Virus record (IMG/VR): IMGVR_UViG_3300037277_000026
Span: 1 to 41,784 of that record
From: a virus
DNA length: 41,784 bases
Reading direction: 5' to 3' (one strand)
In this document: piece by piece, positions 1 through 6,185 of the stretch
How positions within the stretch are numbered: position 1 is the first letter of the stretch
Layout: every line of letters starts with the position of its first letter
Notes under the pieces: generated by a model
Database searches by the model: none
Told to the model about the DNA's origin: nothing
What the model saw: the letters and a program-made list of their open reading frames with translations, nothing else
Translations under genes and position numbers: made by a program

Positions 1-218
1 CCACAAACAATGGCGCAAATTCGACTACTCGCAGATCGAATACCGCTTTCTAGTTCACTACGCTGTAGGCACAGGCGCAGACGAAGCACGTAAGCGTTAC
101 CTAACTGATCCCACAACCGACTACCACGCTTGGGTCCAAAATGAGCTTGTTGGCCCGCGTGCTGGTTGGGATATGTCCACACCTGAACTTGCCAAGGCTT
201 GCCGCTTTCTCACTAAAA
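1..218. repeat. Contig-end overlap, left copy
   Basis: Identical to 41567-41784 except at base 92 (A here, C at 41658). The copy lies inside the polymerase gene and keeps its reading frame across the join. It is therefore best read as the closing overlap of a circular assembly rather than a true terminal repeat. The mismatch changes AAG (Lys) to CAG (Gln). Confidence 0.93.
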
Positions 219-778
219 ATCTGAACTTCGGCGCGGTCTACGGCATCGGTGAAATGCATATGGCGGAACTGTTGCAGAAGCCACGCAAAGAAGCGAAGCA
301 GATTCTAGACGACTATCACAAGGCGCTTCCGTTCGTGCGCGCAACGATGCAGGCTTGCATTCAACAGATTGAACAGACCGGCTACATCACAACAATACTA
401 GGCAGGCGAAGTCGCTTTGATTTGTGGGAATCGGCTCAGCAGCGCGGTTCGCTTCCCTTGCCTTATGCCACAGCGTTGTTGCAGTACGGGCAGATCAAGC
501 GCGCTTACGGTTACCGCAGCTTGAATCGGCGTCTGCAAGGTTCAGCCGCTGATTTGTTCAAGGTCGCCATGCTCACGTGCTGGAAGTCAGGCGTCTACGC
601 CTACACAGGAGTCCCGCGCTTGATCGTCCACGATGAAAAAGACTTCAGCGACGCAGGCGGCACGGATGAAGCCTTTGCCGAGATGAAACGGATCATGGAA
701 ACGGCGATCCCGCTGCGCGTGCCTGTAATGGCGGAAGAAGAACGCGGAAGCAATTGGGGGCAACTCAAGAGTTGCTAG
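1..778 (+). CDS. polA: DNA polymerase I family A, C-terminal part (gene continues from 40371)
   Basis: This is the carboxy-terminal part of the replicative DNA polymerase whose start is at 40371; the gene is cut only by contig linearisation. The open frame begins at base 2 and ends with TAG at 776-778. Visible family A motifs are motif A (FDYSQIEYR, near base 20), motif B (RFLTKNLNFGAVYG, near 200-240, with the conserved Lys and the FGAVYG turn) and motif C (LIVHDEKD, near 620-645, with the catalytic His-Asp-Glu). Joined to the other end after removing the duplicated 218 bp, the protein is 657 residues, about the size of T7-type phage polymerases. The 3' end overlaps the convergent gene at 765-1031 by 14 bp. 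Confidence 0.95.
   Translation, partial: HKQWRKFDYSQIEYRFLVHYAVGTGADEARKRYLTDPTTDYHAWVQNELVGPRAGWDMSTPELAKACRFLTKNLNFGAVYGIGEMHMAELLQKPRKEAKQILDDYHKALPFVRATMQACIQQIEQTGYITTILGRRSRFDLWESAQQRGSLPLPYATALLQYGQIKRAYGYRSLNRRLQGSAADLFKVAMLTCWKSGVYAYTGVPRLIVHDEKDFSDAGGTDEAFAEMKRIMETAIPLRVPVMAEEERGSNWGQLKSC
760..775. other. Palindrome at the convergent junction of the two arms
   Basis: GCAACT-CAAG-AGTTGC forms a perfect 6-bp stem with a 4-nt loop where the plus-strand polymerase gene and the minus-strand late operon end and overlap. No U-tract follows on either strand, so intrinsic terminator function is doubtful. The position suits a bidirectional end signal. Confidence 0.4.
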
Positions 779-1031
779 GATTCGCGATCAGCACGTATTG
801 CGCCAGCCTTGCTAGATGCTCGCCGTTCAGCCTGCCAGCCGTGACAGCTTCGCGAACAGTCGTTCGCACGTCAGCGAAGTCATGGCCAAGCGTTGTAAGC
901 TGACGCTGAACCGCTGCAAGCTGATCCGCCAATCCCTTCAGTGTAGCTGTTACTTCGTTCGCTGCTTTGAGCTTGCGTTCAAGCTCCACGAAGCGCGCTT
1001 CACATTCTGCGCGGTTTGCACAGGATTGCAT
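765..1031 (-). CDS. Small coiled-coil protein, last gene of late operon
   Basis: 88 residues, function not recognised. The sequence is dominated by a predicted coiled coil (roughly residues 8-60, heptad-like A/L/V/E/K pattern) with no signal peptide or membrane segment; two Cys lie near the N-terminus. ATG at 1031 directly abuts the stop of the upstream membrane-protein gene (1032-1472), so the two are probably translationally coupled. As the last late gene, next to a single-TM protein, it could belong to a lysis or accessory cassette, but nothing in the sequence proves this. Its 3' end overlaps the polymerase gene on the other strand by 14 bp. Confidence 0.75.
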   Translation of the reverse strand: MQSCANRAECEARFVELERKLKAANEVTATLKGLADQLAAVQRQLTTLGHDFADVRTTVREAVTAGRLNGEHLARLAQYVLIANPSNS

Positions 1032-1472
1032 CTAGCGCCCGATCTTTCGCTCGCCTGACGGATCCGAAGGTTCCTCGCGTCTTCGCAACTGATATGGGCG
1101 GCTAACTTCCTTTTCCAAGTCGTCAACCTGTTGGATCGTCTTGCCTGCTGCTGCCCACACGTCGTTTATGATTTTGTCCCGTGCGAGAATAAGGTCAGTG
1201 CAAACCTTGTTAGTTGCTTGCGCAATCTCATTGCGTAGCACGTGCGTGCTGTCGCGAGACTCTGCCAAATTGTCGGAACGGCAAGCCCCGCAACTCAGTG
1301 CGATCTTGTTCACGGCGTCCACAATGTCGCGCATGAACAGCTTGAAGTCGTCTTGTTGCCCGAACATTCTTTCGAGCATGCGTTTAAAGGCCCACACGAA
1401 GACAGACAGCACGACAGCGAGCACGACACCTGCGCTGCCGTAATTGATCAGAATTTTAGCTGTTTCTGTCAC
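1032..1472 (-). CDS. Single-TM protein with coiled-coil tail (holin or i-spanin candidate)
   Basis: 146 residues. One strongly hydrophobic segment at about residues 11-30 (YGSAGVVLAVVLSVFVWAFK) is followed by a basic stretch and a long, mostly helical charged region ending in a very basic tail. One N-terminal TM plus a helical domain is the topology of an inner-membrane spanin (Rz-like), and is also seen in some phage holin-associated proteins; no family motif settles this. The start is GTG with AGGAG upstream. It follows the large adhesin-like gene after 8 bp and abuts the next coiled-coil gene. A lysis role is inferred from topology and from the end-of-operon position only. Confidence 0.7.
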   Translation of the reverse strand: MTETAKILINYGSAGVVLAVVLSVFVWAFKRMLERMFGQQDDFKLFMRDIVDAVNKIALSCGACRSDNLAESRDSTHVLRNEIAQATNKVCTDLILARDKIINDVWAAAGKTIQQVDDLEKEVSRPYQLRRREEPSDPSGERKIGR

Positions 1473-1480
1473 GGTCGCTC

Positions 1481-4015
1481 CTACGCTCGAATTATTCCTG
1501 TGATGTTACTGTCTGCTTTGATTTCAGCATGTAACCACACAGCGTGCGCAAATACGCCGCCACTATTGGCCGCAATTGCGCAGCGAGAGCCCGCGCAATA
1601 AGCCGCGATCACGGCTTGGTGCGTCTGGCTTGTAGTAAGGGCAGCGCTAGCGCCTGCTGCCTGTGCTGTCACTACCGCGCCGCTAACTGCGGCAATGGCT
1701 GCCAGCGTAGCAGGCGCGCAAGTAGCGCTTACCGTGGTTTGTGTTGCTTGTGTGGCATTTGCGCTCGCTGTCGCGCCTGCGCACGCCGCAGCCGCGCTAA
1801 CCGATGCCGATTGTCCAGCGACAGTCGTGCAGGTTGCCCCGCCTGCTGTCGCGCTGATTGCCGTCGCGGAAAATTGCGCCGCCATAGTGGCGCACGTTGC
1901 GCCGCCCGCCGCCGCATTGACCACAGCGCCGACAAGCCCTGGTGAAGCTGCAACCGCGCACGTCGCGCCCGCTGCGCTTGCGGTAACGGATACGGCTGAA
2001 ACCTGGTATGCCGCGATACTTGCCGAAGCTGCGCCTGCGCTTGCGGTAACTGTGGTGCGATGCTCTTGCCTGGCGACTATGGCCGCAACACAGGCGGCAG
2101 CGGCTGCCGACACGCTAACAGGCGTTGATTGCCCCGCCGTTGCCGCAGCCGCAGTAGTACCTGTTGCAGTGGCAACAGTAACAGCAACGCGTTGACCGAG
2201 CGTAGCTGCCGCGATAGCCCCTGCGGCATTCGCTGTAACTGCCGTTGCAGGAGATCCTTGTACGGCAACGAGGAACACGGTTCCCGGTTGTGCGACATCG
2301 ATGTCAAATGAAACCGAGTATGTTCCTGCGGCTGAAACTTGCTTGTATGCCGATGCCCCTTGGACACCGACTAGCGCTGGCGCTTGGATGTCCAGAATGC
2401 TGAAGCCATTGGTCGGCACGTAGGTGCCGGGCATGGTGCCGCCGCCTGGAAAACAGAACGCGACAAGCAAGGCCGGGCCTGTGGTGGTGACTGGGTTGGA
2501 AGTGAGCGTTGATACGGTGGCGGCAATGGATGCCGAGGAGTAGTCATGTATTACAGCCCCGCTCTTAGCCTCCACAGCAAATAGCGTGACCTCGTCCAAG
2601 TCAGGCATACCTAATGATGCTTGCGAGACGACGTGTCCTGATCCGCCGGCCAGTGAAGCCTTGCCGTAGATTGCCGATCCGCTGTTGGTGTACTCTGTAT
2701 AGACGACGCTTGCGCCTAGTTTGGTGTACGTCCCATTCCCCTTATTGTCCGTTACAGCGCCGTCCAGGTTGCCTAGTCCGCCGCGTCCAATTGCGACAAT
2801 GATCGCGCTTCCTGCTGACTGTGTGGACATCGCAGGACTGTCAACGGCGGCAGGAGATCCGTATTCTTTGAACGTCGTTCCGTGTGCGCCTAGCGTCGGC
2901 TGCGCGGTCGTAACTTGTCCCGCGAATGCCGCACACGTCGCGCCTGCTGCCTGTGCTGCCGCGCTAACTGGCGTCCTTTGCCCTACTGCTACTGAAGCAG
3001 CGGTTCCTGCTGCCTGTGCTGCCGCGCTAACTGGCGTCCTTTGCCCTACTGCTACTGAAGCAGCGGTTCCTGCTGCCTGTGCTGCAATTGTTGCTCCCGC
3101 TTGCGTAGTCGTCGCAACAACAGCAGCAACAGATCCTGCTGCGTTGGCGGCCGTCGTGATCGCCGCGCGTTGTCCGACGGTAGCCGCAGCCGTAGCCCCT
3201 GCGGCGTTTGCCACAATAGTTATCTGTCCCGCAACAGCGTCCGCGATAGGTGCTAGGGATCCTTGAGCCTGCGTTCCTTCGCCGGAAATAACGTAGCTAT
3301 GGCCGCTCTGATCTGTACCCACAGGAGCGCCAGACAGCCATTCAAATCGCGCATCATACAGAGCGCCTGTATCGCCTGCATTTGTTATCGCCAGCGCGTT
3401 CAGTGCTGCATTGCTTGGCGTCGTTCCGGCGTCGGAAACACTGATGTGGAACCAGTCACCTGCAACGGCGTTTGTGTAGCTGTTGTCCCAATCTCCGAAC
3501 ATTACCGTTTCAGGGTTTGCAAGGGTGAATCCGCTGTCTATCGCAATGGCGGCGCTGGCGGGCATGGAGCACGTAAGTGGCCCCTGCATCGCGCCGCCTG
3601 CACCAAATTGTAGCCAGGCCGTAACATCCATCGACGACGCGCCCTTGGCGATTTGGATTACAACCCTTATCCAGCCCTTTGCTTCGGCATCTGTGACGTT
3701 CAAGGTGCCGGTTGAGTAGGAGGCAACTAACGAACCAGCGCCAGAAACATAGGGATTAAATTTTACTTTTACGTTAACTGAACTTCCAGACCCTGGCGCG
3801 AAGTCCAAGCCTAGGACCGCGTAGCATTTGGCTGACGAGTAATAGGCAGCGTCGTGAATATTGAACAGCATCACGTCGCTGCGAGTCCACGGCGAAGCGC
3901 CAGGGTCGGGTAACTTGAACCACGCAGCTACGCGCAACCCGGTATGTGTTGCACCAAAGCCACCATACGCAAATCGAGTGTCTGACGACGTTCGCACTGC
4001 GTACGGTGTAGCCAT
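1481..4015 (-). CDS. Repeat-rich adhesin / tail-fibre-like protein
   Basis: 844 residues, extremely Ala-rich. Residues about 1-245 resemble a LamG/concanavalin-like beta-sandwich (alternating strands, an FGDWDN segment). Next comes an array of degenerate repeats of about 21 residues (pattern GQxxPVSAxAxAAGxxASxAV), then a second globular domain (about residues 375-600, ending FLVAVQG), then a second, longer repeat array to near the C-terminus. Two consecutive repeats are identical in DNA (63-bp units at 2943-3068), showing recent duplication. SD AAAGGAAG precedes ATG 4015. The position after the tail-tip and fibre genes, together with the lectin-like and repeat architecture, suggests a virion-surface binding protein; the receptor is unknown. 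It could also be a capsid or tail decoration. Confidence 0.75.
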   Translation of the reverse strand: MATPYAVRTSSDTRFAYGGFGATHTGLRVAAWFKLPDPGASPWTRSDVMLFNIHDAAYYSSAKCYAVLGLDFAPGSGSSVNVKVKFNPYVSGAGSLVASYSTGTLNVTDAEAKGWIRVVIQIAKGASSMDVTAWLQFGAGGAMQGPLTCSMPASAAIAIDSGFTLANPETVMFGDWDNSYTNAVAGDWFHISVSDAGTTPSNAALNALAITNAGDTGALYDARFEWLSGAPVGTDQSGHSYVISGEGTQAQGSLAPIADAVAGQITIVANAAGATAAATVGQRAAITTAANAAGSVAAVVATTTQAGATIAAQAAGTAASVAVGQRTPVSAAAQAAGTAASVAVGQRTPVSAAAQAAGATCAAFAGQVTTAQPTLGAHGTTFKEYGSPAAVDSPAMSTQSAGSAIIVAIGRGGLGNLDGAVTDNKGNGTYTKLGASVVYTEYTNSGSAIYGKASLAGGSGHVVSQASLGMPDLDEVTLFAVEAKSGAVIHDYSSASIAATVSTLTSNPVTTTGPALLVAFCFPGGGTMPGTYVPTNGFSILDIQAPALVGVQGASAYKQVSAAGTYSVSFDIDVAQPGTVFLVAVQGSPATAVTANAAGAIAAATLGQRVAVTVATATGTTAAAATAGQSTPVSVSAAAAACVAAIVARQEHRTTVTASAGAASASIAAYQVSAVSVTASAAGATCAVAASPGLVGAVVNAAAGGATCATMAAQFSATAISATAGGATCTTVAGQSASVSAAAACAGATASANATQATQTTVSATCAPATLAAIAAVSGAVVTAQAAGASAALTTSQTHQAVIAAYCAGSRCAIAANSGGVFAHAVWLHAEIKADSNITGIIRA
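2943..3085. repeat. Perfect 63-bp tandem repeat (about 2.3 copies)
   Basis: Copies at 2943-3005 and 3006-3068 are identical, followed by a 17-bp partial copy. Each encodes 21 residues (GTAASVAVGQRTPVSAAAQAA) of the adhesin gene. In-frame length and DNA identity imply recent slippage or recombination. Confidence 0.93.
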
Positions 4016-4046
4016 GTAAAGCGCTTCCTTTAGTTGCTAGATTCAG

Positions 4047-4439
4047 CTACACGCCGTCAGGTTGGGTCACAGTGACCGACGTGATCGTGGACGTGAGCCC
4101 AGACGTGTACGTGGTCGAAGGAACCGTCACTTCCGCGCCGCTGGTTGCTACAGCCATTTGCCAAAGCGCCGTAGCGCCGTCGCTCGCGTACACGCGCGCA
4201 AATGATGCAGTGCCGCTCGCGGCGTTCGTAGCGTTGGAGATTGCCGCCGCAGTGGCAACGCCGTTGGTGTCAGTGAATGCCGTAGCAGCAAGCGTGTGCT
4301 CAACAAGCATCACAGCAGCGCCAAGTGCGGCTGCGACGTTAGCCGGAACAGAGCCACTGTAAATACGTAGCTTTCCTGTGTTAGCAAGGACTACGCGAGC
4401 AGCGTTGGCGGTGTGAAGACTATTTGCGGATTCTTTCAT
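4047..4439 (-). CDS. Small Ala/Thr-rich virion-associated protein, unknown role
   Basis: 130 residues. The pattern NAARVVLANTGKLRIYSGSVPA, then a hydrophobic strand, then GTASFARVYASDGATALWQ, is reminiscent of a family of small phage proteins found among tail or accessory genes; no biochemical function is known to me. It has no signal peptide and no TM segment, and a predicted beta-rich composition (Thr/Ser/Val). It lies 31 bp after the adhesin gene's start and 14 bp from the preceding 122-residue gene, within the late operon. A GGGAAAAG sequence upstream of ATG 4439 can serve as SD. Confidence 0.75.
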   Translation of the reverse strand: MKESANSLHTANAARVVLANTGKLRIYSGSVPANVAAALGAAVMLVEHTLAATAFTDTNGVATAAAISNATNAASGTASFARVYASDGATALWQMAVATSGAEVTVPSTTYTSGLTSTITSVTVTQPDGV

Positions 4440-4453
4440 AATTGCTTTTCCCT

Positions 4454-4822
4454 TCAGTCAATTGGTTGATTATCAGGCACAACTCTTACGTATACAGGAT
4501 CGTCGGCCAGTTTGGCAAGCGCGCCACCTGTCAAGGTGGCCAAGCCGCGAAACGAGTACACACCTAGCTCTTGTGCCTGCACGCTAGATGCGCCGGTTTC
4601 AGGAACCACCCATATGTGCGTTGCCTTCACACTCGCCGCTGTCGCTGCGCTTAGGGTAGCTGCTAGTGCCGTTTCGGTGCCTGTGTCTTCGTAGCGCATG
4701 ATCAGCGCGATGTCTGTCACGTCGCGCATATCCTCTACGCGGTCGCTCGCCAGGAAAGTCAGCACAAGCTGAGATCCGTTGGTAGGGCTGTGAATGCGTT
4801 TCGCAGGCTGAACGATAGGCAT
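4454..4822 (-). CDS. Conserved-looking small late protein, unknown
   Basis: 122 residues, not recognised. An N-terminal MPIVQPAKRIHSPTNGSQLV and a C-terminal DPVYVRVVPDNQPID flank an Ala/Thr-rich centre; no signal peptide, TM segment or Cys. Composition and position suggest a beta-rich structural or assembly protein. No clear SD is visible before ATG 4822. It follows the membrane-protein gene at 4886 after a 63-bp spacer that contains a small hairpin. Confidence 0.65.
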   Translation of the reverse strand: MPIVQPAKRIHSPTNGSQLVLTFLASDRVEDMRDVTDIALIMRYEDTGTETALAATLSAATAASVKATHIWVVPETGASSVQAQELGVYSFRGLATLTGGALAKLADDPVYVRVVPDNQPID

Positions 4823-4851
4823 GCGGAGACACTAACTTAGTTCACGCCGAA

Positions 4852-4866
4852 GCACAACTTTTGTGC
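4852..4866 (-). terminator. Small inverted repeat between late genes
   Basis: GCACAA-CTT-TTGTGC forms a perfect 6-bp stem with a 3-nt loop, just after the stop of the 4886-5716 gene in transcription order. There is no poly-U tail, so it may be a weak terminator or an RNA-processing site. Confidence 0.3.
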
Positions 4867-4885
4867 AAAGTCAAGATTAGACCGC

Positions 4886-5716
4886 CTACGGAAGCACACA
4901 AGCCGCGCCGACGCAAGCTGCGATCAGACGATCCATCCAAGGCAGAACCTTAGCCGTCGTGCCGCCTGCTGAATAGTTGACAGCTAGCGAGATCAGTGCT
5001 TGGTAAACGCGCGTGCCGTCTTCGCGCTGGAACGTCGTCACGCCAGGCCCAATCCCGATCATGTCTGCGAACGTGATCAGTAGGTTTGCTTGTGGCGCAT
5101 TCGGTTGATTGGCAGCGATCCCCACGCCGCCATACACAGACGCGCCGACGGTCAAGGCTTCGCCGTGGTAACTCACACCGTAGCCTGCAAGCAGCGATAC
5201 GCGCTGATAGGCGCTGCCGAGCCCGCTGTCCAAAGCCTTGCGCACGTTGATTTGCCCAGCGGCTGCGGCAAAGCTCGGTTGCAGCGTTAGTTTTCCACAA
5301 CGGTAAACCGTCGGCGAAACCGTTTGGCATTCGGCGTGCGCCATGCTCGCACCAAATAGCCAAGCGAACGCGCAGGCGAGCGCGCAGAAGATCGCCGTGA
5401 GCACAACGCTTGGTTCAACAACGCCGCTGTCTTTTGCTCGCGGCGTTTGCGGTGAAGTGACCGGCGTAGGTGTGGGCGAAGGCGCAGGCGCTGCGGTGTC
5501 CACAACATAGGTTGAGCTACCTTTTGCGGGCATGACATTTTCGACGCCCGCAACAAGTCGCGGATTTGTCAGCAGAGCAACCAGCGTTGCTATTAGCGAG
5601 CCAACCAGAACGCGCCAGTCAAACGGCTTGGCTATGATAGCCGGACCAACCGCAGCTAATAGTAGCGCTGCGATTGCTTGTGTGGTTTGGCGCGTTACTC
5701 TAGGATCGTTTTGCAT
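4886..5716 (-). CDS. Multi-TM protein with C-terminal beta-rich domain (holin-like fusion?)
   Basis: 276 residues. Two hydrophobic segments near residues 13-29 and 34-50 form an N-terminal hairpin. A Pro/Thr/Ala linker (about 74-92, APAPSPTPTPVTSPQ) follows, then a third hydrophobic stretch (about 104-124) ending in AHA-E, like a signal-peptidase site. The C-terminal ~145 residues have alternating Gly/Tyr/Val beta pattern (SLLAGYGVSYHGEALTVGAS) as in membrane beta-barrels or surface proteins. This would place the C-domain in the periplasm or envelope. Holin, superinfection-exclusion or envelope-bridging roles are possible. SD GTGGAG precedes ATG 5716. The start region overlaps the promoter of the divergent lipoprotein gene. 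Confidence 0.75.
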   Translation of the reverse strand: MQNDPRVTRQTTQAIAALLLAAVGPAIIAKPFDWRVLVGSLIATLVALLTNPRLVAGVENVMPAKGSSTYVVDTAAPAPSPTPTPVTSPQTPRAKDSGVVEPSVVLTAIFCALACAFAWLFGASMAHAECQTVSPTVYRCGKLTLQPSFAAAAGQINVRKALDSGLGSAYQRVSLLAGYGVSYHGEALTVGASVYGGVGIAANQPNAPQANLLITFADMIGIGPGVTTFQREDGTRVYQALISLAVNYSAGGTTAKVLPWMDRLIAACVGAACVLP

Positions 5717-5744
5717 TTGACTTGCTCCACTGTGCTGTTACAAT
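5717..5744 (+). promoter_or_regulatory. Strong sigma70-like promoter for the plus-strand lipoprotein gene
   Basis: TTGACT at 5717-5722 and TACAAT at 5739-5744, with a 16-bp spacer; five of six bases match consensus in each box. The predicted transcript starts about 16 nt before ATG 5767, with GAAAGG between as SD. It fires opposite to all surrounding late genes. Confidence 0.7.
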
Positions 5745-5766
5745 TTGGCTTGAAAGGTTGGTTCCC

Positions 5767-6078
5767 ATGCTATCAAAGATAACGCTAACTGTCACTATGT
5801 TTCTCATGGCCGCTTGCGACGTGGGAGGCTTGACCGTCGCTGACACAGGCAACTGCGGCGAGGCTATCGCGCTGCCCAGCCCCTCGAAAACCTGCGCCGT
5901 CGGCGTGCCTGCCGGTCTGTCGTGCGCCGATCTCGTGTGGTATCTCAACGGCGAAGCGCAGCCCGGCGCGGCCTACGACGTGATCTGCGGCGCAGGCCTG
6001 TTTGTCGTGCGCGACGCTGACGCCTGCGCGGCTGCGCAGCAGGGCGCGGTGTCTGAGATTCGCGTCTGTACACACTAG
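5767..6078 (+). CDS. Putative exported lipoprotein, lone plus-strand gene (moron-like)
   Basis: 103 residues on the strand opposite to all its late-gene neighbours. The N-terminus MLSKITLTVTMFLMAAC has a basic residue, a hydrophobic core and a lipobox-like MAAC (Cys17). The mature part holds six more Cys, at NCGE, KTC, LSC, VICG, DAC and VCTH, consistent with disulfides in the periplasm. Third codon positions are strongly G/C, unlike a shadow frame. It has its own promoter (5717-5744) and an SD. The organisation is that of a moron: an autonomously expressed phage gene acting on the host cell, for example superinfection exclusion or envelope modification. An outer-membrane spanin is an alternative. 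ATG 5767 is chosen over the upstream in-frame codon at 5722 because it follows the SD and begins the signal peptide. Confidence 0.75.
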   Translation: MLSKITLTVTMFLMAACDVGGLTVADTGNCGEAIALPSPSKTCAVGVPAGLSCADLVWYLNGEAQPGAAYDVICGAGLFVVRDADACAAAQQGAVSEIRVCTH

Positions 6079-6162
6079 CCGCATAGCGCGCCTACGGGCA
6101 ATCGCGGCGCTGACCGCCCCTTGGGTTCCGGATCCACTTAGTGCTTTGATTGCTGCGTCCAT
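5785..6162 (-). CDS. Doubtful frame opposite the lipoprotein gene
   Basis: A 125-codon minus-strand frame starts at ATG 6162 with an excellent SD (AAGGAG, 5-6 nt away) just after the tail-fibre stop, and would fill the operon gap exactly. However, beyond about residue 30 it lies wholly antisense to the lipoprotein gene and has the Arg/His/Ala-rich make-up typical of a shadow. The start signal may be genuine and the body a relic, with the lipoprotein inserted into or displacing an older gene. Function unknown. Confidence 0.25.
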   Translation of the reverse strand: MDAAIKALSGSGTQGAVSAAIARRRAMRLVCTDANLRHRALLRSRAGVSVAHDKQACAADHVVGRAGLRFAVEIPHEIGARQTGRHADGAGFRGAGQRDSLAAVACVSDGQASHVASGHEKHSDS

Positions 6163-6185
6163 GGGTGCTCCTTGGTGGTGCGCGA

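Noticed and set aside
144-150. Loss of Walker B function in TerL because of Asn in FIGWNEL (residue numbers)
   Set aside because: The catalytic Glu is kept, and I believe this variant occurs in related phage terminases, so it is not evidence of inactivation.
1-218. True direct terminal repeats of the virion DNA
   Set aside because: The repeat lies inside a coding frame that becomes complete only when the ends are merged, so assembly closure is simpler.
1695-3266. Long plus-strand Ala-rich frames (1695-2195, 2721-3266)
   Set aside because: They are antisense to the repeat-rich adhesin gene and simply mirror its GC-rich repeats; no SD and no promoter.
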